The notes under the pieces: model-generated
Seen by the model: only the letters and a program-made list of their open reading frames with translations
Databases searched by the model: none
What the model was told of the DNA's origin: nothing
Assembly: GCF_011064285.1 (NCBI RefSeq)
Contig: NZ_CP049331.1
Span: 992,001-1,056,000, forward strand
Source of the DNA: Vibrio ziniensis
GTDB lineage: Bacteria; Pseudomonadota; Gammaproteobacteria; Enterobacterales; Vibrionaceae
Direction: 5' to 3'
Length of the DNA stretch: 64,000 nucleotides
Translations under genes and position numbers: made by a program
Shown: positions 7,698 through 17,532 of the stretch, one piece after another
Position numbering within the stretch: the stretch's first letter is position 1
Layout: each line of letters opens with the position of its first letter

Positions 7698-9002
7698 ATG
7701 CAAGTTACTGTTGAAACGCTAGAAGGCCTAGAGCGCCGTTTGAATATTACTGTTCCTGCTGCAAACATCGAAGATGCAGTAGCAGCTGAACTACGCAACA
7801 TCGCGAAAAATCGTCGTTTTGACGGTTTCCGTAAAGGTAAAGTACCGATGAAGATGGTTGCGCAAATGTACGGCAAAGCAGTACGTCAAGACATTCTTGG
7901 TGAAGTTATGCAACGTCACTTCATCGAAGCAATCGTAAAAGAGAAAATCAACCCAGCTGGCGCACCAACTTTCGCTCCAGTAGAAATTAAAGAAGGCGCA
8001 GATCTAGTATTCACTGCAACTTTCGAAATTTACCCAGAAGTTGAACTTAAAGGTTTATCAAACATCACTGTAGAAAAACCTGCAGCAGAAGTTCAAGACT
8101 CTGACGTTGAAGAGATGCTAGAAACTCTACGTAAGCAACAATCTACTTGGAGTGAAGTAGAAGAAGCTGCTGACAACGGTAAGCGCGTTTCTATCGACTT
8201 CGTTGGTTCTATCGACGGTGTTGAATTTGAAGGCGGTAAAGCTGAAAACTTCCCACTAGAAATGGGCGCAGGTCGCATGATTCCTGGTTTTGAAGACGGT
8301 ATCGTTGGCAAAACTAAAGGCATGGAATTCGAAATCGACGTGAACTTCCCAGAAGAGTACCACGCTGAAAACCTAAAAGGTAAAGCAGCTAAGTTCGCTA
8401 TCAAAGTGAACAAAGTTGAAGCTCGCCAACTACCAGAACTAAACGAAGAGTTCGTTGCTAAGTTCGGTGTAACTGAAGGCGGTGTTGACGCACTTAAAGC
8501 TGAAGTTCGTAAGAACATGGAACGTGAACTTAAACAAGCAATCAAAGCTCGCATCAAAGAGCAAGCGATTGAAGGCCTTGTGAAAGAGAACGCAATCGAC
8601 GTTCCAGCAGCTCTTGTCGATCAAGAAATCGACGTACTACGTCAACAAGCTGCACAACGTTTTGGTGGCAACATCGAAGCTGCAAACCAACTTCCACGTG
8701 AAATGTTCGAAGAGCAAGCTAAACGTCGCGTAGTTGTAGGTCTACTTCTAGGTGAAGTTATCAAGACTGAAGAACTAAAAGCTGACGAAGGTAAAGTGAA
8801 ATCACTTATCGAAGAAATGGCGACAGCTTATGAAGATCCAGCGGAAGTTATCTCTTACTACGAGCAAAACGAGCAAATGATGAACAACATGCGCAACGTA
8901 GCTCTAGAAGAACAAGCGATTGACGCGATCATTGCTAAAGCAACAGTTACAGAGAAAGCAATTAGCTTTAACGAGCTAATGAACCCTCAAGTTGCTGCTT
9001 AA
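7698..9002 (+). CDS. tig: Trigger factor, ribosome-bound chaperone and peptidyl-prolyl isomerase
   Basis: Trigger factor meets nascent chains at the ribosome exit tunnel. The 434-residue length matches the family (432 in E. coli). The N-terminal domain carries the ribosome-docking signature GFRKGKVPM near residues 43-51. An FKBP-type isomerase domain spans about residues 150-245, with the [16 protein letters not shown] segment, and a helical C-terminal arm domain completes it. Codon use is strongly biased, as expected of an abundant protein. It precedes clpP and clpX, as in E. coli, and has a sigma-32-like promoter far upstream. Confidence 0.97.
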   Translation: MQVTVETLEGLERRLNITVPAANIEDAVAAELRNIAKNRRFDGFRKGKVPMKMVAQMYGKAVRQDILGEVMQRHFIEAIVKEKINPAGAPTFAPVEIKEGADLVFTATFEIYPEVELKGLSNITVEKPAAEVQDSDVEEMLETLRKQQSTWSEVEEAADNGKRVSIDFVGSIDGVEFEGGKAENFPLEMGAGRMIPGFEDGIVGKTKGMEFEIDVNFPEEYHAENLKGKAAKFAIKVNKVEARQLPELNEEFVAKFGVTEGGVDALKAEVRKNMERELKQAIKARIKEQAIEGLVKENAIDVPAALVDQEIDVLRQQAAQRFGGNIEAANQLPREMFEEQAKRRVVVGLLLGEVIKTEELKADEGKVKSLIEEMATAYEDPAEVISYYEQNEQMMNNMRNVALEEQAIDAIIAKATVTEKAISFNELMNPQVAA

Positions 9003-9053
9003 TAAGCAATCTATAGCGTAGAAGGTTGACTTCACGTCAACTATTCTGCTAAC

Positions 9054-9094
9054 AATGGTCCGTATGATACTCATCATCCGGGCCATTTATTTTT
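9054..9094 (+). terminator. Terminator between tig and clpP
   Basis: AATGGTCCGTATGAT pairs imperfectly (G-U pairs, one bulge) with ATCATCCGGGCCATT, followed by a T-rich tract to 9094. It probably ends part of the tig transcripts, or partly separates tig from clpPX. Confidence 0.7.
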
Positions 9095-9109
9095 AGGGAT
9101 ATTAAGACT

Positions 9110-9736
9110 ATGAGCTACCAAGAAAAAAACGCAATGTCGCCGATTATTGATGCGCTAGTACCCATGGTGGTTGAACAAACTTCCCGTGGCGAACGTTCAT
9201 ACGATATCTATTCACGTCTTTTAAAAGAGCGAGTTATTTTCTTAACGGGTCAGGTAGAAGACCACATGGCAAACCTTGTCGTGGCTCAGCTGCTTTTCTT
9301 AGAATCTGAAAACCCAGACAAAGATATCTTCTTATACATCAACTCTCCGGGCGGTAGTGTGACTGCGGGCATGTCTATTTATGACACTATGCAGTTTATT
9401 AAGCCAAACGTAAGTACAGTATGTATGGGGCAAGCATGTTCTATGGGCGCATTCTTACTAGCTGGTGGTGCACCTGGTAAACGCTATGTTCTACCAAACT
9501 CGCGTGTAATGATTCACCAACCACTAGGTGGTTTCCAAGGCCAAGCTTCGGATATCCAAATTCACGCACAAGAAATTCTAACGATTAAGAATAAATTGAA
9601 TCGTTTGTTGGCAGAGCATACAGGTCAACCGCTTGAAATTATTGAGCGTGATACTGACCGTGACAATTTCATGTCAGCAGAACAAGCTGTGGAATACGGT
9701 TTGGTGGACTCAGTATTGACCCACCGCGGAGAGTAA
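9110..9736 (+). CDS. clpP: ATP-dependent Clp protease proteolytic subunit ClpP
   Basis: ClpP (208 residues) forms the tetradecameric serine-protease barrel that works with ClpX or ClpA. The catalytic triad is visible: Ser in [14 protein letters not shown], His in [10 protein letters not shown] and Asp in [11 protein letters not shown]. The first 14 or so residues resemble the cleaved propeptide of the E. coli enzyme. An AGGGAT sequence precedes the ATG. clpX follows after 83 bases, and the two gene products act together. Confidence 0.98.
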   Translation: MSYQEKNAMSPIIDALVPMVVEQTSRGERSYDIYSRLLKERVIFLTGQVEDHMANLVVAQLLFLESENPDKDIFLYINSPGGSVTAGMSIYDTMQFIKPNVSTVCMGQACSMGAFLLAGGAPGKRYVLPNSRVMIHQPLGGFQGQASDIQIHAQEILTIKNKLNRLLAEHTGQPLEIIERDTDRDNFMSAEQAVEYGLVDSVLTHRGE

Positions 9737-9819
9737 CAGTTCTGGTAATTGTTTAACGCAATTTAGAAGAAATTGTTATACACTCAAACCATAAAGAGTA
9801 AAGGCTAAGAGGTTAGCGA

Positions 9820-11100
9820 ATGACAGATAAAAGCAAAGAGGGTGGTAGTAGTAAACTGCTGTACTGCTCTTTCTGTGGCAAAAGCCAGCACGAAGTTCGC
9901 AAGCTGATTGCAGGTCCTTCTGTGTATATCTGTGACGAATGTGTTGATCTATGTAACGACATTATTCGCGAAGAGATTAAAGATGTTCTACCTAAGAAAG
10001 AGTCGTCAGCCTTGCCTGCGCCTCGTGAAATTCGTGCACATCTTGATGACTATGTAATTGGCCAAGAACACGCAAAAAAAGTGCTCGCTGTTGCGGTATA
10101 TAACCACTATAAGCGTTTACGTAATGGTGATACGACAAAAGATGGCGTCGAGCTAGGTAAAAGTAACATCTTACTTATCGGCCCTACAGGTAGTGGTAAG
10201 ACGCTACTTGCTGAAACACTTGCTCGTTTCCTAGATGTACCATTTACGATGGCTGATGCTACAACGCTAACAGAAGCAGGTTATGTTGGTGAAGACGTTG
10301 AAAACATCATCCAAAAACTGCTTCAAAAGTGTGATTACGATGTAGCAAAAGCTGAGCGCGGTATCGTCTATATCGATGAAATCGATAAGATTTCTCGTAA
10401 ATCTGAAAATCCATCTATTACACGAGATGTGTCAGGTGAAGGCGTACAACAAGCACTATTGAAACTGGTTGAAGGTACTATTGCTTCGGTTCCACCACAA
10501 GGTGGTCGTAAGCATCCTCAACAAGAGTTCTTACAAGTAGACACTTCTAAAATCTTGTTTATCTGTGGTGGTGCGTTTGCAGGCCTAGATAAAGTGATTG
10601 AACAACGTGTTGCAACTGGTACTGGTATTGGTTTTGGAGCTGAAGTTCGTTCTAAAGATCAAAACAGAACGGTTGGTGAATTGTTCACTCAAGTAGAACC
10701 GGAAGATTTAGTGAAATATGGTCTAATTCCAGAATTCATTGGACGTCTACCAGTAACTGCAACGCTGACTGAACTTGATGAGCAAGCTCTGATTCAGATT
10801 CTTTGCGAACCAAAGAACGCATTGACTAAACAGTATGCGGCGCTTTTCGAACTTGAAGATGTGGATCTTGAGTTCCGTGAAGATGCACTGCGTGCGATTG
10901 CGGCGAAAGCGATGGCTCGCAAAACAGGCGCTCGTGGTTTACGTTCAATTCTAGAGAGCGTATTGCTAGAGACTATGTACGAACTACCTTCAATGTCTGA
11001 TGTTGAAAAAGTGGTCATTGATGAGTCAGTGATCAATGGTGAATCTGAACCATTAATGATTCTCTCTGGCAACGAAAGCCAAGCGGCTGGCGCTGAGTAA
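9820..11100 (+). CDS. clpX: ATP-dependent Clp protease ATP-binding subunit ClpX
   Basis: ClpX (426 residues) is the AAA+ unfoldase that feeds substrates, including SsrA-tagged proteins, to ClpP. The N-terminal zinc-binding domain shows two CxxC pairs (CSFCGKS and CDECVD). The AAA+ core has Walker A GPTGSGKT, Walker [10 protein letters not shown] and the pore loop GYVGED. The IGF-type loop that docks on ClpP appears as [10 protein letters not shown]. The start is set by AGAGG seven bases upstream. A strong terminator follows. Confidence 0.98.
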   Translation: MTDKSKEGGSSKLLYCSFCGKSQHEVRKLIAGPSVYICDECVDLCNDIIREEIKDVLPKKESSALPAPREIRAHLDDYVIGQEHAKKVLAVAVYNHYKRLRNGDTTKDGVELGKSNILLIGPTGSGKTLLAETLARFLDVPFTMADATTLTEAGYVGEDVENIIQKLLQKCDYDVAKAERGIVYIDEIDKISRKSENPSITRDVSGEGVQQALLKLVEGTIASVPPQGGRKHPQQEFLQVDTSKILFICGGAFAGLDKVIEQRVATGTGIGFGAEVRSKDQNRTVGELFTQVEPEDLVKYGLIPEFIGRLPVTATLTELDEQALIQILCEPKNALTKQYAALFELEDVDLEFREDALRAIAAKAMARKTGARGLRSILESVLLETMYELPSMSDVEKVVIDESVINGESEPLMILSGNESQAAGAE

Positions 11101-11151
11101 ATGAGTTGGATCTTTTGGCGTGCTGAAGCCAGTAAATGCTAATAAATAATC

Positions 11152-11182
11152 AAAGGAGGTATTCATTACCTCCTTTTTTTTA
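11152..11182 (+). terminator. Terminator after clpX
   Basis: AAAGGAGGTA (11152-11161) pairs with TACCTCCTTT (11167-11176) around a five-base loop and runs into a T tract. It separates clpPX from lon. Confidence 0.92.
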
Positions 11183-11190
11183 TTCTGTTA

Positions 11191-11218
11191 TTGAATCCAG
11201 TTAGTTAGCCCCCATATA
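11191..11218 (+). promoter_or_regulatory. Sigma-32-type heat-shock promoter of lon
   Basis: TTGAA at 11191-11195 and CCCCATATA at 11210-11218, separated by 14 bases, fit the RpoH consensus. The site lies 35 bases before the lon start, and lon is a known sigma-32 gene in E. coli. Confidence 0.75.
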
Positions 11219-11252
11219 CTCGAATATATATCAAAGCGGAAGAGAGAATAAT

Positions 11253-13607
11253 ATGAACTTGGAGCGTTCCGAGCGTATAGAGATCCCCGTACTACCTTTG
11301 CGTGATGTGGTTGTATACCCACATATGGTGATCCCTTTGTTTGTTGGTCGTGAGAAATCTATTCAATGCTTAGAAGCGGCAATGGATAACAACAAGCAAG
11401 TTCTTCTGGTTGCACAGAAGCAGGCCGAAACGGATGAACCTACTATTTCGGACTTATTCGAAGTAGGTACGGTTGCAACAATTCTGCAGTTGCTTAAGTT
11501 ACCTGATGGCACGGTAAAAGTACTAGTTGAAGGCCAACAGCGAGCTAAAATCAATGAGTTTCATGAAGGCGAGTTTTTCTCTGCAAGCGCTGAATTCCTG
11601 ATCACCCCTGAATTAGATGATAAAGAACAGGAAGTCATAGTACGTAGTGCTATCAACCAGTTCGACGGATTCATCAAACTAAATAAAAAGATTCCTCCTG
11701 AAGTTTTAACTTCACTGAATGGTATTGATGAAGCTGCACGTTTAGCAGATACCATTGCAGCTCATATGCCACTCAAGTTGGCTGATAAGCAAAAAGTGCT
11801 TGAGATTTTAGATGTCACTGAACGTTTAGAGTTCTTAATGGGACAAATGGAATCTGAAATCGATTTGCTTCAAGTTGAAAAGCGCATTCGCACACGCGTT
11901 AAAAAGCAGATGGAAAAATCTCAGCGTGAGTACTATCTGAATGAGCAAATGAAAGCGATTCAGAAAGAACTGGGCGAGACAGAAGATGGTGTAGATGAGT
12001 TCGAAGTTCTAAAACAGAAAATCGATGATTCAAAAATGCCTGCGGAAGCTCGTGAAAAAACAGAGCAAGAACTACAAAAGCTAAAAATGATGTCTCCGAT
12101 GTCAGCAGAAGCTACGGTAGTACGTAGCTACATTGATTGGATGATCAACGTTCCTTGGACTAAGCGTTCAAAAGTAAAACGTGACTTAGCCAAAGCAGAA
12201 GAAATTCTAAATGCTGACCACTATGGCTTAGAACGTGTCAAAGAACGCATTCTGGAGTATTTGGCGGTTCAGAGTCGTATTAGTAAGCTAAAAGGTCCGA
12301 TCCTTTGTTTAGTGGGGCCTCCAGGTGTAGGTAAAACGTCATTAGGTCGCTCAATTGCGGCTGCAACAGGACGTAAATACACTCGCATGGCGCTAGGTGG
12401 CGTTCGTGATGAAGCTGAAATTCGTGGCCACCGTCGTACCTATATCGGTTCCTTACCGGGTAAGCTAATCCAAAAAATGTCGAAAGTTGGGGTGAAAAAC
12501 CCGCTATTCCTATTGGATGAAATCGATAAGATGGCATCGGATATGCGTGGTGACCCTGCATCTGCGTTGTTGGAAGTGCTCGACCCAGAACAAAACAATT
12601 CATTCAACGACCACTATTTGGAAGTGGATTACGATTTGTCTGACGTTATGTTCGTTGCGACGTCGAACTCAATGAACATTCCAGGGCCGTTGTTGGACCG
12701 TATGGAAGTAATTCGTTTGTCTGGTTATACCGAAGACGAAAAACTTAACATTGCTAAGCGTCACTTAGTTGAAAAGCAAATTGAACGCAATGGCCTGAAA
12801 CCTTCTGAAATAACCATCGAAGACTCAGCGATTATGGGTGTGATTCGTTACTACACGCGTGAAGCGGGTGTTCGTAGCCTAGAGCGTGAAATTTCGAAGA
12901 TTTGCCGTAAAGCAGTAAAGAATATTCTGTTGAATAAAGATGTTAAACACGTAACGGTGAATCAGGACAACTTGAAAGAGTACCTTGGTGTTCAGCGTTT
13001 TGATTTTGGTAAAGCGGACGAGCACAACCGCATTGGCCAGGTAACAGGTTTAGCGTGGACAGAAGTTGGCGGTGACCTTCTTACTATTGAAGCTCAGTCA
13101 ATGCCTGGTAAAGGCAAATTAACTCAGACAGGCTCACTGGGCGAAGTGATGCAAGAGTCTATTCAGGCTGCGATGACAGTAGTGCGTTCTCGTGCAGAAA
13201 AATTGGGAATTAACCCTGATTTCTATGAAAAACGTGATATCCATGTGCACGTGCCAGAAGGTGCAACACCAAAAGACGGCCCTAGCGCGGGTACTGCAAT
13301 GTGCACAGCTTTAGTATCTTGTCTAACGGGTAATCCTGTAAAAGCAGATGTCGCGATGACGGGTGAAATTACTCTTCGTGGTGAAGTGTTACCTATCGGT
13401 GGTTTGAAAGAAAAACTACTGGCGGCTCATCGCGGTGGTATCAAAACTGCCTTAATTCCAAAGGACAACGAGCGTGATTTGGAAGAGATTCCAGACAACG
13501 TTATTGCTGATCTTAAGGTAATACCGGTACGCTGGATTGATGAAGTTTTAAAGGTTGCACTAGAAAATGACCCTACGGGAGTGGCCTTTGAAGCCGTAAA
13601 AGAGTGA
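11253..13607 (+). CDS. lon: ATP-dependent protease Lon
   Basis: Lon (784 residues) degrades misfolded and regulatory proteins in the cytoplasm. The N-terminal substrate-binding region (about residues 1-210) starts with the typical [16 protein letters not shown] motif. A coiled coil is followed by the AAA+ module, with Walker [10 protein letters not shown] near residue 356 and Walker [10 protein letters not shown]. The protease domain has catalytic Ser near residue 680 in [11 protein letters not shown] and the partner Lys in [10 protein letters not shown]. The length matches E. coli Lon (784). The ribosome-binding site is GGAAGAGAG. It is flanked by terminators, so it is transcribed alone. Confidence 0.98.
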   Translation: MNLERSERIEIPVLPLRDVVVYPHMVIPLFVGREKSIQCLEAAMDNNKQVLLVAQKQAETDEPTISDLFEVGTVATILQLLKLPDGTVKVLVEGQQRAKINEFHEGEFFSASAEFLITPELDDKEQEVIVRSAINQFDGFIKLNKKIPPEVLTSLNGIDEAARLADTIAAHMPLKLADKQKVLEILDVTERLEFLMGQMESEIDLLQVEKRIRTRVKKQMEKSQREYYLNEQMKAIQKELGETEDGVDEFEVLKQKIDDSKMPAEAREKTEQELQKLKMMSPMSAEATVVRSYIDWMINVPWTKRSKVKRDLAKAEEILNADHYGLERVKERILEYLAVQSRISKLKGPILCLVGPPGVGKTSLGRSIAAATGRKYTRMALGGVRDEAEIRGHRRTYIGSLPGKLIQKMSKVGVKNPLFLLDEIDKMASDMRGDPASALLEVLDPEQNNSFNDHYLEVDYDLSDVMFVATSNSMNIPGPLLDRMEVIRLSGYTEDEKLNIAKRHLVEKQIERNGLKPSEITIEDSAIMGVIRYYTREAGVRSLEREISKICRKAVKNILLNKDVKHVTVNQDNLKEYLGVQRFDFGKADEHNRIGQVTGLAWTEVGGDLLTIEAQSMPGKGKLTQTGSLGEVMQESIQAAMTVVRSRAEKLGINPDFYEKRDIHVHVPEGATPKDGPSAGTAMCTALVSCLTGNPVKADVAMTGEITLRGEVLPIGGLKEKLLAAHRGGIKTALIPKDNERDLEEIPDNVIADLKVIPVRWIDEVLKVALENDPTGVAFEAVKE

Positions 13608-13633
13608 TGTGCAGCAAAAATAAGTAAAAGATT

Positions 13634-13673
13634 ACGCTGATAGGCTTAAAAAGGGCTTGTCAGCGTTTTTTTT
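13634..13673 (+). terminator. Terminator after lon
   Basis: ACGCTGA (13634-13640) pairs with TCAGCGT (13660-13666) and is followed by a long T run. Confidence 0.88.
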
Positions 13674-13799
13674 GGAGGCTACCGTTATCCACTATAGCTT
13701 TCAGCCCAGTTGTAACAAGGCTTTAGGTTATCTTTAAACATCAATGGAACGAATAGGCGCCGAACAAAATAATAAATTGGCGACCAAAGGGGAATCACA

Positions 13800-14072
13800 G
13801 TGAATAAAACACAATTAGTAGAAAAAATCGCAGCTAATGCGGATCTATCAAAAGCTTCAGCTGGTCGTGCTCTAGACGCATTTATCGAAGCAGTGAGCGA
13901 CACTCTTCAATCTGGCGACCAAGTAGCTCTAGTTGGCTTTGGTACTTTCGCAGTACGTACCCGTGCAGCTCGTACTGGTCGTAACCCAAAAACTGGTGAA
14001 GAAATCCAAATCGCAGAAGCTAAAGTTCCTGCATTCAAAGCTGGTAAAGCTCTTAAAGACGCTTGTAACTAA
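13800..14072 (+). CDS. hupB: Nucleoid-associated protein HU-beta
   Basis: HU-beta (90 residues) is a histone-like DNA-bending protein. The sequence is a full-length [13 protein letters not shown] at the N terminus, the [19 protein letters not shown] arm with the DNA-intercalating proline region, and [14 protein letters not shown] at the end. It starts with GTG at 13800, with AAAGGGG upstream; no better ATG exists. As in E. coli, it lies between lon and ppiD. The strongly biased codons suggest high expression. Confidence 0.97.
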   Translation: MNKTQLVEKIAANADLSKASAGRALDAFIEAVSDTLQSGDQVALVGFGTFAVRTRAARTGRNPKTGEEIQIAEAKVPAFKAGKALKDACN

Positions 14073-14127
14073 TTTTTAAGTGATAATTTGCTGTAATTAG
14101 CAAATTCCATTTGAACCTTTTTTAATT

Positions 14128-14160
14128 ATGCGCATCCTACTGATGCGCATTTCTTTTTCT
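14128..14160 (+). terminator. Terminator after hupB
   Basis: The self-complementary arms ATGCGCAT at 14128-14135 and 14143-14150 form an 8-bp stem followed by a T-rich tract. A second hairpin lies just upstream (AATTTGCT at 14085-14092 with AGCAAATT at 14099-14106). Confidence 0.8.
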
Positions 14161-14224
14161 GGTATCATCGCGCTATTCATTTTTGGCTGAAGTGCAAACT
14201 TCAAATCCGGAGAGCAGTAAAATT

Positions 14225-16084
14225 ATGATGGATCGATTACGCGAGGGCGTTAACAGCATCGCGGTAAAAATTATCCTAGGACTAATCATCCTTTCTTTTA
14301 TCTTCGCAGGGGTAGGTAGCTACCTAGTCAGTGGCAGTAATAACGCGGCGGCTAAAGTTGGCAACACAGAGATTGACCGTGGTCAGTTCGAGCAAGCTTA
14401 CCAAAACGAAAGAAATCGTATGCAATCCCAAATGGGAGACTATTTTGCTAACTTACTAGCAGATCCAGCATATGTAGCTTCTTTCCGTAAATCTGTTTTA
14501 GACCGTATGATTAACGATGTACTCATCGAGCAGCATGCGAATTCTCTAGGTTTAACGGTCAGTGATGCGCAAGTGCGTAAGCTGATTTTAGACATGCCTC
14601 AGTTCCAATCTGCAGGTAAGTTTGACCAAGACATTTATCAAGCGGCGCTACGTCGTGCTGGTTTTTCCGCTGAATCATTTGCTGAGTACCTACGTCGTGA
14701 TTTGTTGCGTAGTCAGCTGACTTCTGCATTACAAGGCAGTGAGTTCATTCTTAAAGGCGAGATAGATACTCAAAGTGCATTAATTGCGCAAACACGTGAT
14801 ATTCGTACCGTGACTTTGTCTCTGAAAGATTTTGCTAGCAAAGCAACTATCAGTGATGAAGATGCTCAGAAATACTATTCTGAGAATACAGAGCACTATA
14901 CTCGTCCCGAACAAGTTAAAGTTGCTTATATTGAGCTATCAGCAGAGAAAATGGCTGAGCAAGTAGCAATCAGCGATGAACAAGTAAAAGAATATTATCA
15001 AGAGCATCTAGACAAGTATTCAACGGCTGAGCAACGTGAAGTTAGTCATATCCTTGTTCAAGGCGATGATGAAGCGAAAGCACAAGCGATTCTTGATGAA
15101 TTAAATGCGGGTGCAGACTTTGCGAAACTTGCTGAAGAGAAGTCTGAAGATATCGGTAGCTCAGACAATGGTGGCTCTTTGGGTTGGATTGAGCACGACA
15201 CTATGGATCCTGCTTTCGACGCGGCTGCGTTTAGTTTAGCTTCTGTAGGTGATGTTTCTGACCTTGTTAAATCTGATTTCGGTTACCACATTATCAAACT
15301 TGATGGTATCAAAGCATCTGTAGCAAAACCGCTCGCAGAAGTTGCGGCAGAAATTAAGACAGAACTAGCGTCTCAAAAAGCGGTAGATTCTTTCTATGAG
15401 TTACAAACGCAGTTAGAAAAAGTGGCATTTGAATACCCAGATTCTTTGGATGCAGCTGCTAAAGCAATTTCAGCTCAAGTGGTGAAGACGGATTTCATCT
15501 CTCAGTCAGACATGCCTGAATTGCTACAAAACGCTGCTGTTCAGCAAGCGATTCAATCTCCTGAAGTGAAAGAAGATGGCTTGAACTCTTCTGTGATTGA
15601 AGTTGCACCAGAACATATCGTAGTGGTGCGAGTTGAGGAAACTCGCCCAGAGATGGTTTTACCTCTAGAGGTTGTTAAAGAGCAAGTGATTGCTCAGCTT
15701 TCTAACGTAAAAGGTGAACAACAAGCACTAGAGTTAAGCGATAAATTGCTTGCCGCTCTTAAACAAGGCGATAAGTCTCTGCTAGAAGAAAATAAGTTAG
15801 CTTTTGGTGAGTTAGAAACGGTAGATCGTGGATACCCATTGGCTCAGGCTGTATATGCTATGCCTAAGCCGCAAGCGAACCAAGTGGTATACGCTCAAAC
15901 TAAAGACCTAGACGGGAATATTGTACTGGTTGAGTTAAGCAAGGTTGAAGCGAAGATTGAACCTCAATATCACAATCAAATTGGCGCTCAGCTTTCTCGT
16001 ATTGCTGTTCAACAAGATATAGCAGGTGTTCTTTCTGTCCTAAGAGCGAATACTGATATTGAGTACTATGTTGTGAGTCAATAG
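14225..16084 (+). CDS. ppiD: Periplasmic folding chaperone PpiD
   Basis: PpiD (619 residues from this start) is anchored in the inner membrane next to the Sec translocon and helps newly exported proteins fold. One membrane helix covers about residues 13-35 (KIILGLIILSFIFAGVGSYL). Large SurA-like segments follow, with one parvulin domain near residues 250-345 containing REVSHILVQ and SLGWIEHDTMDPAFDAA. The frame is open from a TTG at 14183, but GGAGAG at 14209-14214 is well placed for the tandem ATGs at 14225/14228, and MMDRLREG matches the family start. Length is close to E. coli PpiD (623). Confidence 0.95.
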   Translation: MMDRLREGVNSIAVKIILGLIILSFIFAGVGSYLVSGSNNAAAKVGNTEIDRGQFEQAYQNERNRMQSQMGDYFANLLADPAYVASFRKSVLDRMINDVLIEQHANSLGLTVSDAQVRKLILDMPQFQSAGKFDQDIYQAALRRAGFSAESFAEYLRRDLLRSQLTSALQGSEFILKGEIDTQSALIAQTRDIRTVTLSLKDFASKATISDEDAQKYYSENTEHYTRPEQVKVAYIELSAEKMAEQVAISDEQVKEYYQEHLDKYSTAEQREVSHILVQGDDEAKAQAILDELNAGADFAKLAEEKSEDIGSSDNGGSLGWIEHDTMDPAFDAAAFSLASVGDVSDLVKSDFGYHIIKLDGIKASVAKPLAEVAAEIKTELASQKAVDSFYELQTQLEKVAFEYPDSLDAAAKAISAQVVKTDFISQSDMPELLQNAAVQQAIQSPEVKEDGLNSSVIEVAPEHIVVVRVEETRPEMVLPLEVVKEQVIAQLSNVKGEQQALELSDKLLAALKQGDKSLLEENKLAFGELETVDRGYPLAQAVYAMPKPQANQVVYAQTKDLDGNIVLVELSKVEAKIEPQYHNQIGAQLSRIAVQQDIAGVLSVLRANTDIEYYVVSQ

Positions 16085-16114
16085 TAGCTACAAATGTAAT
16101 TGATATGTTTAACG

Positions 16115-16147
16115 AAAGGGGCTGCAACTGCAGCCCCTTTTATTTTT
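16115..16147 (+). terminator. Terminator after ppiD
   Basis: AAAGGGGCTGCA (16115-16126) pairs with TGCAGCCCCTTT (16129-16140), followed by a T-rich tract. Confidence 0.93.
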
Positions 16148-16219
16148 CTCGAAACTGAGTCGGATAGTTTGTTCAGCATGATTAAGATGATTCTGTCTAA
16201 TCAATAGAGCGAGGAAAAT

Positions 16220-16543
16220 ATGTTGAAAAATGGTGTTTTTTTAAAGCAGTGCATTTTGGCTTGCTTGTTAACATTTATACTGCCTGTAGCCAGTGTTTTT
16301 GCAGAAAGTAAAAGTGAGCAAGTGGTAGCTAAAACTGAAGAAATTGCAGTTACCGTTAATATAAATACTGCTTCGGCGGAAGAGATATCCACGCTGTTGC
16401 TAGGTGTCGGAATTAAGAAAGCGAAGGCCATCGTTGAATATCGAGATCAAAATGGGCCATTTACCGCTAAAGAACAACTGACCAAGGTAAAAGGTATTGG
16501 GGTTTCAACGTTACAGAAAAATGAAACACGAATTTTGATTTAG
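16220..16543 (+). CDS. comEA: ComEA-family helix-hairpin-helix DNA-uptake protein
   Basis: This small periplasmic protein (107 residues) has a signal peptide ending at about VFA-28. A C-terminal ComEA-type double helix-hairpin-helix follows, beginning at VNINTASAEEIS, with GVGIKKAKAIVEYR and KVKGIGVSTL as the two hairpins. ComEA binds incoming double-stranded DNA in the periplasm and ratchets it in during natural transformation. The place directly after ppiD is, as I recall, the comEA locus of Vibrio cholerae. ComEC, its inner-membrane partner, is encoded at 54603-56846. GAGG precedes the ATG. In vibrios this gene is expected to need TfoX/CRP induction. Confidence 0.9.
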   Translation: MLKNGVFLKQCILACLLTFILPVASVFAESKSEQVVAKTEEIAVTVNINTASAEEISTLLLGVGIKKAKAIVEYRDQNGPFTAKEQLTKVKGIGVSTLQKNETRILI

Positions 16544-16565
16544 TTAAATTGACCGAAATGTCTGC

Positions 16566-16593
16566 TAAGGCTTAGGGAACGACTTAAGCCTTA
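16566..16593 (+). terminator. Hairpin downstream of comEA
   Basis: TAAGGCTTA (16566-16574) pairs with TAAGCCTTA (16585-16593) around a ten-base loop. It lacks a clear T run, so its role as terminator is uncertain. Confidence 0.45.
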
Positions 16594-16746
16594 ATTCCTA
16601 CCAGCTCGCGTCACTCATGTGTTTGCTGAACAAAACTCGATATTATATAAATCCTTTCTAGCGCCTTCGTACTATTACCTCTATAATTTCACGCCGGTGA
16701 AACGTGGATATTCTTCGTCCATGAATAAAAATAAGTGGAGTAAAAC

Positions 16747-17427
16747 ATGCCCTCACACACACCGGTGATTACCGTTGATGGACCAAGCGGCGCAGGTAAA
16801 GGTACGCTTTGCATGCTGTTAGCAAATAAACTCGGTTTTCATCTTTTAGACTCTGGTGCTATTTATCGCGTATTAGCGCTTGCAGCCATTCATCATGGTG
16901 TTGACCTTGAGTCTGAAGACGCGTTAGTTCCATTGGCTATGCATTTAGACGTTCAATTTATTGCCGAAGGTGACTTAGTTAAAGTTGTTCTTGAAGGCGA
17001 AGATGTCTCAAAAGAATTACGTAAAGAAGAGACCGGAATGGCCGCTTCTAAAGTTGCTGCTTTGCCTAGAGTGCGTGAAGCTCTGTTGCGCCGTCAGCGT
17101 GCATTTGCAGAAGGTCAAGGCCTAGTTGCTGATGGTCGTGATATGGGAACCGTTGTTTTCCCAACCGCAGAAGCGAAGATTTTCTTAGACGCAAGTGCAG
17201 AAGAAAGAGCGCGTAGACGATTCAAGCAGTTGCAACTAAAAGGGCTTGATGTTAAATTTGACGCCCTTTTGAGCGAAATCCAAGAGCGTGACGATCGAGA
17301 TCGTAATCGCCCAGTGGCTCCGTTACGCCCTGCTGAGGATGCGCTAGTGCTAGATTCGACAGAAATGTCTATCGACGAAGTCGTGAAAAAAGCACTACAA
17401 TATATCGAATCGAAGTTGGCGGAATAA
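16747..17427 (+). CDS. cmk: Cytidylate kinase
   Basis: Cmk (226 residues) phosphorylates CMP and dCMP to the diphosphates. The P-loop is [11 protein letters not shown] at the N terminus. The NMP-binding and lid regions appear as [22 protein letters not shown] and [13 protein letters not shown]. The start has GGAG six bases upstream. It precedes rpsA, the usual gene pair in gamma-proteobacteria. Confidence 0.98.
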   Translation: MPSHTPVITVDGPSGAGKGTLCMLLANKLGFHLLDSGAIYRVLALAAIHHGVDLESEDALVPLAMHLDVQFIAEGDLVKVVLEGEDVSKELRKEETGMAASKVAALPRVREALLRRQRAFAEGQGLVADGRDMGTVVFPTAEAKIFLDASAEERARRRFKQLQLKGLDVKFDALLSEIQERDDRDRNRPVAPLRPAEDALVLDSTEMSIDEVVKKALQYIESKLAE

Positions 17428-17532
17428 ACCACGTCAGCTAAGAGCGTTGGTTGCAAGGATGATGACCGGCGAATTTAATAACCCCCATGTGGTAGGATGC
17501 CCGTGGACGTTTAATTATTGAAGATTAAATAA

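Noticed and set aside
8093..8557. 154-codon open frame on the minus strand of tig
   Set aside because: It is an antisense frame opened by the biased codon use of tig; the product is Ser-rich low-complexity sequence without a family match.
14183..14224. N-terminal extension of ppiD from a TTG codon
   Set aside because: GGAGAG is placed for the ATG pair at 14225/14228, and the family starts with MMDRLREG.
16150..16175. CRP-S type site before comEA (TCTCGAAACTGAGTCGGA)
   Set aside because: The half-sites are out of register for the 6-base spacing and match too few consensus positions to report as a site.
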